From: JBGZFC01 sp964631255
GTDB taxonomy: Bacteria > Bacteroidota > Bacteroidia > Bacteroidales > Dysgonomonadaceae
NCBI GenBank assembly: GCA_964631255.1
Contig: CAZVWS010000010.1
Coordinates: 1-50,061 of the forward strand
DNA length: 50,061 nt
Direction: 5' to 3'
Below the pieces are notes generated by a model that did not search any database, was not told the DNA's origin, and saw only the letters and a list, made by a program, of their open reading frames with translations. Below are positions 17,806 through 25,959 of this stretch, piece by piece. Positions within the stretch are counted from its first letter, which is position 1; the number at the start of each line of letters is the position of its first letter. The position numbers were made by a program, and so were the translations under genes.

Positions 17806-19527
17806 ATGAAAAAATATATTTTTATAGCTTTGCTACTGACATTTACCAATGTTTTTGGTCAAACACAAGATTCGCTTTTGCGCCGACAACTGGAGTTAGA
17901 ACGCGATTTCAACCCAACTCTGTTAGACGCCAACAAAATAACATCTTTACCCGCACTACCCAAAACTACCGTTCAAAAACCCAATACCAATTATTCTACT
18001 TGGGCTGGACGCACCACACCTTCTTTGGAAATAGCTCTGCCGCAACCCGGCAGTATCATGACCGAAATACCTTACAGCACCAAAAAAGGATATATCAAAC
18101 TGAATGCGGGAAACTACGGCAATATGAATGGAGCATTGGGTTACCGACTTTTGGAAAAAGAAAAAGACATGTTGGCTTTTACGTTTCTTCATAATTCGAG
18201 CAACGGAAAAGTGCAGTATGTGGGAGATGTGGAACCGACTTCCAACAAGCTTTTCTTCATGGATAATTTCGCTAAATTGAATTACGACCACCTTTTCGAC
18301 GCGTTCAAGCTAAGCTTACATGCCTCTTATCTGCATTCTCGATTCAACTATTATGGAAATAATTTTGGCAATTTCAGATTTTTTGACGATGAAATACAGC
18401 GAGTGGGTGTAATCAATGCACAGGCGGCGGTAAAATCGGACGAATCTGCATCTGTACATTACGAAGGGTATTTCGATTTCAAAAATTTTTCTACCAAATT
18501 TGGTGAAACAACCACTTCAGACCCAATAGCCGGTAACCAGTTGGATGCCAGGCTGCAATTGGCAAAACCGTTTTTGGATGGCGATAGCAAAATTGGAGTT
18601 GACGGGCAATTTTTTGCCACATTTTACCAAGCAGAAGATATAAAAAACTATATGTTTACCGGTGCAACTCCTTATGTGAGTTTCGAGGGCATGAGTTGGA
18701 AAGCTCGTTTGGGAGCCGATGTGTTGTTTCAGCTTGCCAATAAAACAAGAGTTCGTGTAACACCAAATGTCCATCTGTCGTTGAATTTTACCGAGCGCTC
18801 CTCCTTGTATGCTAACATTACCGGTGGATTCAGGCACAACACATTTTTACAGATGCTTCAACATTCGCGATATATGGATCCGATGTTTGCAGCCAAAACC
18901 AAGCCGGCATTTTCGCCCATCGATATAGAACTTGGAGCAAAAATTGGAGAAGTCAATGGTTTCCGTTTCGATATTTTTGGTGGATATAAACAGATTGATA
19001 ACGAGAATTTCCTTATTCTTAATCAATCCTATTCAAACCATTCGCAATGGGCTATCAAGGAAAGTTTGATTCCCATTTACGCCAATCTGACTCACTCGCA
19101 TGTTGGAGGAATGATTCAGTCCAATATTTGGGCACCGCTGCATGTTACACTCCGGTTGAAAAAGAATTTTTATACCGTAAAAGATGCCATCTTATACGAT
19201 TTCATGTACGATTTTATGACAGATGACATAAAAGCTTGCAATTTGCCGGGCTGGGAAGTAGATTTTGGGGCAAATCTGCAAATTTGGAGTAATTTGAAAT
19301 TGGGAATGAATTATGTTTTTCGAGGGGATAGATGGACTTATCTGAAGGGTGAAAACTTAGAGATGGACAATATCCATGATGTAAGTTTGGATGCCGTTTA
19401 CAATATCACCGATTTGTTTTCGCTCCATCTGAAAGCAAACAATATTTTTGCACAAAAATATGATATAATGTTTGGACATCCGGCGCAAGGATTCCATGCC
19501 ATGGGTGGATTCACTTTCAAATTTTAA
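17806..19527 (+). CDS. outer-membrane beta-barrel protein (TonB-receptor-like barrel)
   Basis: The protein has 573 residues from the ATG at 17806, with signal peptide MKKYIFIALLLTFTNVFGQ. The sequence alternates polar and aromatic residues in strands typical of a barrel (GNMNGALGYRLLEKEKDMLAFTFLHNSS). It ends in FHAMGGFTFKF, a C-terminal aromatic strand recognised by the BAM complex. The last strands (ITDLFSLHLKANNIFAQKYDIMFG) resemble TonB-dependent receptors, but no plug domain or TonB box is visible and the protein is short for such a receptor. It forms a two-gene unit with the TPR protein and is followed by a strong terminator. The substrate is unknown. Confidence 0.8.
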   Translation: MKKYIFIALLLTFTNVFGQTQDSLLRRQLELERDFNPTLLDANKITSLPALPKTTVQKPNTNYSTWAGRTTPSLEIALPQPGSIMTEIPYSTKKGYIKLNAGNYGNMNGALGYRLLEKEKDMLAFTFLHNSSNGKVQYVGDVEPTSNKLFFMDNFAKLNYDHLFDAFKLSLHASYLHSRFNYYGNNFGNFRFFDDEIQRVGVINAQAAVKSDESASVHYEGYFDFKNFSTKFGETTTSDPIAGNQLDARLQLAKPFLDGDSKIGVDGQFFATFYQAEDIKNYMFTGATPYVSFEGMSWKARLGADVLFQLANKTRVRVTPNVHLSLNFTERSSLYANITGGFRHNTFLQMLQHSRYMDPMFAAKTKPAFSPIDIELGAKIGEVNGFRFDIFGGYKQIDNENFLILNQSYSNHSQWAIKESLIPIYANLTHSHVGGMIQSNIWAPLHVTLRLKKNFYTVKDAILYDFMYDFMTDDIKACNLPGWEVDFGANLQIWSNLKLGMNYVFRGDRWTYLKGENLEMDNIHDVSLDAVYNITDLFSLHLKANNIFAQKYDIMFGHPAQGFHAMGGFTFKF

Positions 19528-19557
19528 TTGTCGGTAAACGACATTTTATAAAACCGA

Positions 19558-19610
19558 AAAACCGACAACGGCGTAATTTGTAAAAATGCCGTTGTCGGTT
19601 TTCTTTTTTT
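19558..19610 (+). terminator. intrinsic terminator after the barrel gene
   Basis: Arms 19558-19572 (AAAACCGACAACGGC) and 19588-19602 (GCCGTTGTCGGTTTT) pair perfectly over 15 bp around a 15-nt loop. A T-rich run follows. The left side also begins with A residues, so it may act on the convergent zinc-ribbon gene as well. Confidence 0.85.
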
Positions 19611-19650
19611 GTTTGTTTTTTTCTTATTAACGGACTAAAAAACAGCCTGT

Positions 19651-20406
19651 TTAATCTGCCATTTCGGGGTCAATCATGATTCGTCCGCAATATTCGCAAA
19701 CAATAATCTTTTTCCCCAATTTGATATCCATCTGTTTTTGAGGTGGAATTTTGTTGAAACAACCACCACACGCTCCACGCTGTATGGGCACAATGCCTAA
19801 ACCGTTGCGAGCATTTTTGCGAATGCGTTTGAATGCTGTAAGCAAACGAGGCTCAATCAAAGTTTCTGTTTTCTTGGCTTTGTCGCGAATTTTTTCTTCT
19901 TGCGATTTGGTTTCAGAAACAATCTCGTCCAACTCTTTTTTCTTGTGCTCCAAGTCGGCAGTTTTCTCTTTCAACTTTTCGTTAGAAGCCTCAATTTGCT
20001 CATGGATGTTGTTAGATTGTTGTGTATAATCGCGTATGTGTTTTTCGGCAAGTTCTATTTCCAGAGCTTCATATTCGTTCTCTTTCGATAGATGGTCATA
20101 CTCCTTGCTGTTTCTCACATTCTCCAGTTGCTTCGTATATTTTTCAATTTTTATTTTGCTGGTTTCTATTTTACCTTTTTGCAATTTGGTGTCCTCGTCC
20201 AACTGTTTCAGTTCCAATTCAAAGTTATTGATACGAGTACCCAAACCGGCTATTTCGTCGTCCAAATCAGCCACTTCCAACGGAAGTTCCCCTCTCAAAG
20301 TTTTTATTCTGTCTATTTCAGACAAGTAAGATTGCAGCTTGTGCAGAGATTTCAGTTTGTCTTCTACAGAGACTTCCTGTTCGGTTGTTTTTTTTCTTGT
20401 TGCCAT
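19651..20406 (-). CDS. coiled-coil protein with C-terminal C4 zinc ribbon
   Basis: The 251-residue protein has a long charged antiparallel coiled coil (about 15-190). It ends in a C4 zinc ribbon, RGACGGCFNKIPPQ followed by VCEYCGRIMID, matching the zf-RING_7 (PF02591) family often annotated as a putative nucleic-acid-binding Zn-ribbon protein. It lies downstream of nif3 on the same strand with a 116-nt gap. This gene pair recurs in many bacteria, suggesting a shared but unknown role. Its biochemical function is not established. Confidence 0.87.
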   Translation of the reverse strand: MATRKKTTEQEVSVEDKLKSLHKLQSYLSEIDRIKTLRGELPLEVADLDDEIAGLGTRINNFELELKQLDEDTKLQKGKIETSKIKIEKYTKQLENVRNSKEYDHLSKENEYEALEIELAEKHIRDYTQQSNNIHEQIEASNEKLKEKTADLEHKKKELDEIVSETKSQEEKIRDKAKKTETLIEPRLLTAFKRIRKNARNGLGIVPIQRGACGGCFNKIPPQKQMDIKLGKKIIVCEYCGRIMIDPEMAD

Positions 20407-20522
20407 ATTCTGTTGAATTTAATTGATTGTTTAAATAAAAAATGCAGCAATAGAAAAACGTTTCTTGTTTTCGTACTACCACATTTCTCTGTAATTGCGG
20501 GACCCAGTCCTACCGCTTTTTT

Positions 20523-21617
20523 TTACAGATATTTTACCGGATTCGAATCGAATGCCGATTTATGAACCGCAAAGTTAGGAAATTTTTTTGTAATCGTATC
20601 ATAAAAAATATCTTTTGTGCAAATTTCGGATTCATAATGCCCAACTACTGCTAACAATAAACGTCCGTCCACATCGTAAAAATCGTTGTATTTGGCTTCG
20701 CCCGTGATAAATGCATCGGCACCATAAACGATAGCTTGCGGAATGAGAAAAGCCCCCGACCCGCCACAAATAGCCACGTCGCGCACTTCGTTTCCTTGCA
20801 TTTTCGTGTGCCGAATATTGGACAAATTAAATACATCTTTGAGCAGATACAAGAATTCTTGTTCGGGAAGTGCGTCGGGCAAAACGCCCACGATACCGCT
20901 ACCGGCTTGCGTCCAGTCATTTGCAATGGGAATGAAATCGTATGCCGGTTCTTCGTAAGGATGCACTGCGAGTAAGGCACGTAACACTTCTTCTTGTTTA
21001 AATTTTGGCAAAACCGTTTCTATCCGAACCTCTTTTTCCGTGTGCATCTCGTTTATCTGACCAATAAAAGGTTGCGCACCTTCTTTTGCCCGAAAAGTAC
21101 CTTCGCCCAGCAGGTTGTAGCTGCACGAGTCGTAGTTGCCAATATTGCCGGCACCGGCATTAAACAGGGCGGTTCGGATGTATTCGGCATGCGATGCAGG
21201 TACAAACGTAACCAATTTGAGCAACGCATTTTTTTGTGGACTCAATACACGTACATTTTGCAGATTTAGCATCTCGGCAAGTTTAAAATTGACACCGTGC
21301 ACGGCGTTATCCAGATTGGTATGCGAAGCATAAATGGCAATGTCGTTTTGTATCGCTTTTATCATGCACCTCTCTACATAATTGCGTCCGGTAAGCGATT
21401 TGAACGGATGAAAAGCCAGTGGATGGTGCGATATAATCAGATTGCAACCCAGTGAAATAGCCTCTTCCAGCACGTTTTCTGTTACATCGATGCAGAGCAA
21501 AACCGCGGTAGCTTCTTTAGACGAATCACCAACTTGTAGTCCGCTGTTGTCGAAACTTTCTTGCAAAGGAAGTGGAGCCAATTGTTCGATGGCTTGTAAA
21601 ATTTCTTTTATACGCAT
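20523..21617 (-). CDS. Nif3-like dinuclear metal centre protein (DUF34)
   Basis: The protein has 364 residues from the ATG at 21617. The open frame extends far upstream, but the -7 element at 21642-21649 and the family N terminus (MRIKEILQAIEQLAPLPLQE) fix the start. Metal ligands are visible: IISHHPL (His64, His65), HTNLD (Asp103) and a late GHYESE motif. The family usually places a PII/CutA1-like domain between the two halves, and residues about 135-240 (LVTFVPASHAEYIRTALFNA) fit it. The protein forms hexameric toroids. Members are sometimes called GTP cyclohydrolase 1 type 2 homologues, but the substrate is not established. It is co-directional with the zinc-ribbon gene. Confidence 0.92.
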   Translation of the reverse strand: MRIKEILQAIEQLAPLPLQESFDNSGLQVGDSSKEATAVLLCIDVTENVLEEAISLGCNLIISHHPLAFHPFKSLTGRNYVERCMIKAIQNDIAIYASHTNLDNAVHGVNFKLAEMLNLQNVRVLSPQKNALLKLVTFVPASHAEYIRTALFNAGAGNIGNYDSCSYNLLGEGTFRAKEGAQPFIGQINEMHTEKEVRIETVLPKFKQEEVLRALLAVHPYEEPAYDFIPIANDWTQAGSGIVGVLPDALPEQEFLYLLKDVFNLSNIRHTKMQGNEVRDVAICGGSGAFLIPQAIVYGADAFITGEAKYNDFYDVDGRLLLAVVGHYESEICTKDIFYDTITKKFPNFAVHKSAFDSNPVKYL

Positions 21618-21641
21618 TTGAAAATGAATTTGTTTATATTG

Positions 21642-21649
21642 CAAAAATA
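21642..21649 (-). promoter_or_regulatory. Bacteroidetes -7 element for nif3-like gene
   Basis: The minus strand reads TATTTTTG, an exact TAnnTTTG match 24 nt before the ATG at 21617. Confidence 0.5.
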
Positions 21650-21745
21650 ATGGATTTTTTGAATATTGGGCTATTGTAATGAGATAAAGTTTTGCATTCG
21701 TGTGGATTTTGCTTGTGTAATGGACTCGATTCAATTTTTGTTTCG

Positions 21746-21753
21746 TATATTTG
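21746..21753 (+). promoter_or_regulatory. Bacteroidetes -7 element for the GH16 gene
   Basis: TATATTTG, an exact TAnnTTTG match, lies 33 nt before the ATG at 21787. It supports that start over an upstream TTG inside the promoter. It is divergent from the nif3 element about 100 nt away. Confidence 0.6.
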
Positions 21754-21786
21754 TGGCAAGTATCCACAAATAAAATTGAAAAACAG

Positions 21787-22587
21787 ATGAAAAAATATCT
21801 TGGTTTTTTGGCATTTTTGCTCTTGATTGCCGTAGCTTGCAACAATGTAAAAGAGAATAAAAGTTCGAGCCCCTGGAAATTGGTTTGGGAAGAAAATTTT
21901 GATGGCGACAAACTGGACGAATCAAAATGGTCTAAAATTCCTCGTGGCAAAAACGATTGGAACAAATATATGAGCAACCACGACGAATTGTATCGGTTAC
22001 ATGACGGAAATCTCGTGTTGCGAGGAATAAAAAACACCGATTTGTCAAACGATACAGCAACCTATCTAACCGGAGGAGTTTATACGAAAGATAAAAAAAC
22101 TTTCGGTTTGGGTCGTTTGGAAATTCGGGCAAAATTGGCATCGGCAAAAGGTGCATGGCCTGCTATCTGGATGCTGCCCGAACAAGCCGAGTGGCCAATG
22201 GGTGGCGAAATTGATATTTTGGAAAGATTGAATCACGACAAATTAATCTACCAAACCGTGCATTCTAATTACACCCAAAACGTGGGAATCAAAGATATCC
22301 CTGCCGCGAGTTCTGTTGTGGGAATCAATCCCAACAATTACAACGTGTATGCTTTGGAGAAATACCAAGACAGCTTGGTGTTTTACGTGAACGACACCCG
22401 AACAAAAAATTATCCGCGTATAGAAACTGAACACAAAGGACAATTCCCTTTTGCCGATCAAGCATTTTATCTGCTGATGGATATGCAACTGGGCGGAAGC
22501 TGGGTTGGCAGTGTCAATGCGGCTGAACTACCGGTAGAAATGCACATTGATTGGGTCAGATTTTACGAACTGCAGCAAGCAGAATAA
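21787..22587 (+). CDS. glycoside hydrolase family 16 lipoprotein (beta-glucanase/laminarinase type)
   Basis: The 266-residue lipoprotein has lipobox AVAC (Cys18), so it is likely anchored in the outer membrane. The single catalytic domain spans about 30-262. The GH16 signature GGEIDILE gives nucleophile Glu141, Asp143 and acid/base Glu146; the extra residue before the second Glu is typical of laminarinase-like GH16. Other family features are WSKIPRG, GRLEIRAKLASAKGAWPAIWMLP and a C-terminal MHIDWVRFYEL strand. The likely substrate is a beta-1,3 or mixed beta-1,3/1,4 glucan. No SusCD pair or sugar transporter is adjacent, so it is an isolated gene rather than part of a polysaccharide utilisation locus here. 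Confidence 0.92.
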   Translation: MKKYLGFLAFLLLIAVACNNVKENKSSSPWKLVWEENFDGDKLDESKWSKIPRGKNDWNKYMSNHDELYRLHDGNLVLRGIKNTDLSNDTATYLTGGVYTKDKKTFGLGRLEIRAKLASAKGAWPAIWMLPEQAEWPMGGEIDILERLNHDKLIYQTVHSNYTQNVGIKDIPAASSVVGINPNNYNVYALEKYQDSLVFYVNDTRTKNYPRIETEHKGQFPFADQAFYLLMDMQLGGSWVGSVNAAELPVEMHIDWVRFYELQQAE

Positions 22588-22608
22588 TCCAACTTACCGC
22601 ATTATTTT

Positions 22609-23067
22609 TTATATGGGAAATTGGTGGTTGAAAAGTCTTTCTTCTGCCAGTTTCTCATATTTTGTACCACTTCTGCCGTAATTAGCAAACGGATAGATGC
22701 TTATGCCCCCGCGAGGAGTAAAAATACCCGTAACCTCGATATATTTGGGCGACATCAGCTCTATTAAATCTTTCATGATTATATTGACACAATCTTCGTG
22801 AAAAGCACCGTGGTTTCTAAAACTGAACAAATATAGTTTGAGCGATTTGCTTTCCACCATTTTCACATCGGGGATATAATCGATGCGGATGGTTGCAAAG
22901 TCGGGTTGTCCGGTTATTGGACACAAGCTGGTAAACTCGGGGCAGTCAAAAGTTACCCAATAATCGTTGCCCGCATGTTTGTTTTCAAAATATTCCAACA
23001 TCTCGGGTGCATAGTCTTGTCGGTATTCTGTTTTTTTACCCAAATGAGTCAATGTGTCGTGCTTCAT
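22609..23067 (-). CDS. queF: NADPH-dependent 7-cyano-7-deazaguanine reductase (preQ0 to preQ1)
   Basis: QueF reduces the nitrile of preQ0 to the aminomethyl of preQ1 in queuosine biosynthesis. At 152 residues it is the short unimodular (YkvM-type) form. Catalytic Cys49 lies in CPEFTSLCPITGQPDF, the QueF motif ESKSLKLYLFSFRNHG at 72-87 binds NADPH, and FHED follows at 89-92. No preQ1 riboswitch was seen in the leader. The gene converges on the GH16 gene with a 21-nt gap and has its own promoter. Other queuosine genes are not in this window. Confidence 0.96.
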   Translation of the reverse strand: MKHDTLTHLGKKTEYRQDYAPEMLEYFENKHAGNDYWVTFDCPEFTSLCPITGQPDFATIRIDYIPDVKMVESKSLKLYLFSFRNHGAFHEDCVNIIMKDLIELMSPKYIEVTGIFTPRGGISIYPFANYGRSGTKYEKLAEERLFNHQFPI

Positions 23068-23119
23068 ATCATTTTTCTAAAAAAAAGGATGATTTTTTTG
23101 TTTTGATGTATCTATAGTT

Positions 23120-23127
23120 CAAAGTTA
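23120..23127 (-). promoter_or_regulatory. Bacteroidetes -7 element for queF
   Basis: The minus strand reads TAACTTTG, an exact TAnnTTTG match 52 nt before the queF ATG. The implied leader of about 45 nt is A/T-rich and lacks the C-rich pseudoknot pattern of a preQ1-I riboswitch. Confidence 0.55.
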
Positions 23128-23298
23128 CAAAAAAAGAATCAAAAAAACCATATCCACTATATTTTTCGTTCGTAAAAGGTTAAAAACCAAATTTACACAA
23201 AAACAGAGCCAAAAATGCAAACAATTTTTTCGTGGCAAATGTTATATCAAAGTGCTATTTTGTAAATAACAGTAATTGTTTAATTTATAATCAATTGG

Positions 23299-24126
23299 AT
23301 GAGAAAAATAAATGTAAAAAAGATAAAATCGCGCCAATTCTCGATAAATAAAATCCGCATCAAAGAAGAAACCCGAAATCGGTACAACGGTTTTTTTATT
23401 GATTTGGGCGAGATGTTTATTTTTACGAAAAACGTTATCAAACAGTTTTTTCAACCTCCGTTTGAACACCGAGAATTGATAAAACAAGGTTTTTCGTTGG
23501 GAAACAAATCATTTGCTTTGGTTGGTATTACGGGTTTCATCATGGGTTTGGTTCTCACCATGCAAATGAATCCGGTGTTGTCCGATTTCGGAGCGCAAAC
23601 GCTATTGCCCGGCATTATTTCTGTAGCAATGATTCGCGAGTTAGGACCGGTTATTACCGGCCTCATTTGCGCCGGCAAAATGAGTTCGGGCATTGGTGCT
23701 GAAATTGCAGCCATGCGGGTTACCGAGCAGATTGATGCCATGGAAGTTTCGGGTACAAAACCGTTGGGATTTGTTGTCGCATCGCGTGTTTTGGCAACAA
23801 CCGTTACCGTTCCCATCTTGGTCATTTTTGCCGATGCATTTAGTTTTTTAGGCTCATTTTTGGCGGTAAACGTGTTCGAAAACACCTCTTTCTCTTTGTA
23901 TATCAATCGGGCATTCGATATGTTGAGTTTTCAAGATATAATCCCGGCAACAGTCAAAACCATCTTTTTCGGTTTTTTTATCGGGCTGATAGGTTGTTAT
24001 AAAGGATACAATGCCGGTCAAGGCACAGAATCTGTCGGGTATTCGGCAAACGCCTCTGTGGTGGCGGCATCGCTCACGGTTTTTATTATCGATTTGATTT
24101 TTGTGTTAATAACCAATATACTCTAA
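23299..24126 (+). CDS. mlaE: MlaE-type ABC transporter permease
   Basis: MlaE is the integral membrane subunit of the Mla phospholipid transport complex between inner and outer membrane. At 275 residues it is slightly longer than E. coli MlaE because of a basic N-terminal extension of about 35 residues. Family motifs are VGITGFIMGLVLTMQM, MIRELGPVITGLICAGK, SGIGAEIAAMRVTEQIDAME and LIGCYKGYNAG. Several transmembrane helices are obvious. It starts an operon: mlaF follows after 8 nt, then mlaD. Confidence 0.93.
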   Translation: MRKINVKKIKSRQFSINKIRIKEETRNRYNGFFIDLGEMFIFTKNVIKQFFQPPFEHRELIKQGFSLGNKSFALVGITGFIMGLVLTMQMNPVLSDFGAQTLLPGIISVAMIRELGPVITGLICAGKMSSGIGAEIAAMRVTEQIDAMEVSGTKPLGFVVASRVLATTVTVPILVIFADAFSFLGSFLAVNVFENTSFSLYINRAFDMLSFQDIIPATVKTIFFGFFIGLIGCYKGYNAGQGTESVGYSANASVVAASLTVFIIDLIFVLITNIL

Positions 24127-24134
24127 GCTGAAAT

Positions 24135-24869
24135 ATGAAAAATGAGGACGTGATTGTTGTAAAAGGATTGTATAAATCGTTTGGCGAAAAACATATTTTG
24201 CGGGGCATAGATTTGAATTTGCCTGCCGGGCAAAATTTGGGTATAGTTGGCAAATCGGGAATCGGCAAATCGGTACTTACCAAGTGTATTGTGCGGCTCA
24301 TAGAACCCGATGCCGGAAAAATTGATGTACTCGGAACCGATATACTTGCCTGCAACGATGCAGAGCTAAACGAGATAAGAAAACGTGTAGGATATCTGTT
24401 TCAGGGTGGTGCGCTTTACGACTCCATGAGCGTGAGAGATAACTTGTTATTCCCGATTAGAAGAACCCAATTTGTGGATAAAAAACACGATAGCGAAGAG
24501 TTGGTAGAACGGGCGTTGAAAAGCGTCGGGTTATTGGATGCCATCGATAAAATGCCCGAAGAACTGTCGGGGGGAATGAAAAAAAGAATCGCGTTGGCAC
24601 GCACGCTGATTTTGAAACCCGATATTATCCTTTACGACGAACCCACAACCGGATTAGATGCGGTAACATCGGGCGAAATAAGTGAGCTGATTTTAAAAAT
24701 TAGGGAAGAGTATAACACAGCATCCATCATTATTACCCACGATATGAAGTGTGCAAAAATTGCTACCGACATCATCAAAATAATAAAAGATGGTGTTTTT
24801 TACACGCAAGGCACATACGCTGAACTGAGCAACAGCGAAGACAAAGAGATACGAGATTATTTTATTTAA
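24135..24869 (+). CDS. mlaF: MlaF-type ABC transporter ATP-binding protein
   Basis: This 244-residue ATPase energises the Mla lipid transporter. Walker A GKSGIGKSV is at 39-47, the Q-loop region is LFQGGALYDSM, the signature is LSGGMKKRIALARTL, and Walker B with its D-loop is IILYDEPTTGLD. The LSGGM signature and the SMSVRDNLLFP segment are typical of MlaF rather than of other ABC importers. It lies between mlaE and mlaD with short gaps (8 and 25 nt). Confidence 0.93.
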   Translation: MKNEDVIVVKGLYKSFGEKHILRGIDLNLPAGQNLGIVGKSGIGKSVLTKCIVRLIEPDAGKIDVLGTDILACNDAELNEIRKRVGYLFQGGALYDSMSVRDNLLFPIRRTQFVDKKHDSEELVERALKSVGLLDAIDKMPEELSGGMKKRIALARTLILKPDIILYDEPTTGLDAVTSGEISELILKIREEYNTASIIITHDMKCAKIATDIIKIIKDGVFYTQGTYAELSNSEDKEIRDYFI

Positions 24870-24894
24870 TGAAACAAAAGAAAAACAGGAATTT

Positions 24895-25941
24895 ATGAAA
24901 AATACGAAAAGAGCATTGCGCTTAGGTGTATTTATTGCGGCAGCAGTAGTTTTATTTGTAATTGCCATCTATATTATCGGCAGCAAAGGAAATTTATTTT
25001 CTCCTACCAAAGATATCCACTCCTCATTCAGAGATATACGCGGACTCATGATTGGCAACAACGTGCGTTTCGCGGGGATAAACGTGGGCACGGTAAAAAA
25101 TATCAATATCATTTCCGATTCTTCGGTTATAGTAACCATGTCAATCAGAGATAGTTATTCCGATTATATTTACAAAAACTCAACCGTGCAAATCGGGCAG
25201 GAGGGATTGATGGGCGGAAAAATTGTGCTCATCTCATCCGGCACACCGCAAACCGGTATCATTGAGGAAGACGATTTTTTGACCGTGGAAGAAGGGCTCG
25301 ATATACAAGGCATGATTGCGCAAGCACAAATCATGTTGGTAGAAGTTACCAAAACCCTGTCCAATCTGACGTCGGTAACAGATAAAATAGATAGAGGCGA
25401 TGGAGATTTATCCAATCTGCTGAATAGCAACGAACTGACAACCCAATTGGGTCTGGCTTCACGAAAACTGAATAATTCTATGGAAGATATCAACGCCATT
25501 ACCAACAAGATAAATAACGGCGAAGGCGATTTGGGAATTCTGATAAACGATAGCAAAGTAACGACACAACTTACCGATATAATGGCAAATCTGAATACCA
25601 CATCGGTAAAAGCGGACAAAGCCATGAAAGAACTCAACCAAACTGTTCACGCCATCAATCATGGCGAGGGAGTTTTCCCACGTTTGTTGCACGACAAGGA
25701 ATTGGGATTGAGTGTCGATACCGCGCTCACACGGGTAGATCAGGGTGTTTTTGAAGTTACTCGTGCCGCGGAAACAATTGCCGATAGTTGGATTTTCAGA
25801 ATTTTCTCGAAGAAAAAGAAAAAACAAACCCAAAATAACGAAACCTCTGCCATCAGCAACAAACAGATTTTGGTAGAACCCGGCGATACCATCATCATCC
25901 CCACAGATGATTCGCAACCAAAAATTAAGAAAAGCGAGTGA
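24895..25941 (+). CDS. mlaD: MCE-domain substrate-binding protein MlaD
   Basis: MlaD is the periplasmic lipid-binding hexamer subunit of the Mla complex. It has an N-terminal membrane anchor (about 9-28, LGVFIAAAVVLFVIAIYIIG) and one MCE domain (about 36-115, with LMIGNNVRFAGINVGTVKNI). A long helical region follows, containing repeated DGDLSNLLN/GEGDLGILIND-type heptads. A Lys-rich segment (KKKKKQTQ) comes near the C terminus. At 348 residues it is longer than E. coli MlaD, as usual in Bacteroidetes. It ends the mla operon and converges on mutS with an 18-nt gap. Confidence 0.9.
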   Translation: MKNTKRALRLGVFIAAAVVLFVIAIYIIGSKGNLFSPTKDIHSSFRDIRGLMIGNNVRFAGINVGTVKNINIISDSSVIVTMSIRDSYSDYIYKNSTVQIGQEGLMGGKIVLISSGTPQTGIIEEDDFLTVEEGLDIQGMIAQAQIMLVEVTKTLSNLTSVTDKIDRGDGDLSNLLNSNELTTQLGLASRKLNNSMEDINAITNKINNGEGDLGILINDSKVTTQLTDIMANLNTTSVKADKAMKELNQTVHAINHGEGVFPRLLHDKELGLSVDTALTRVDQGVFEVTRAAETIADSWIFRIFSKKKKKQTQNNETSAISNKQILVEPGDTIIIPTDDSQPKIKKSE

Positions 25942-25959
25942 TAAGAGATTGGGTATTCT

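Noticed and set aside
23068..23115. preQ1 riboswitch in the queF leader
   Set aside because: The leader is A/T-rich and lacks the C-rich stem-loop and A-rich pseudoknot pattern of preQ1-I.
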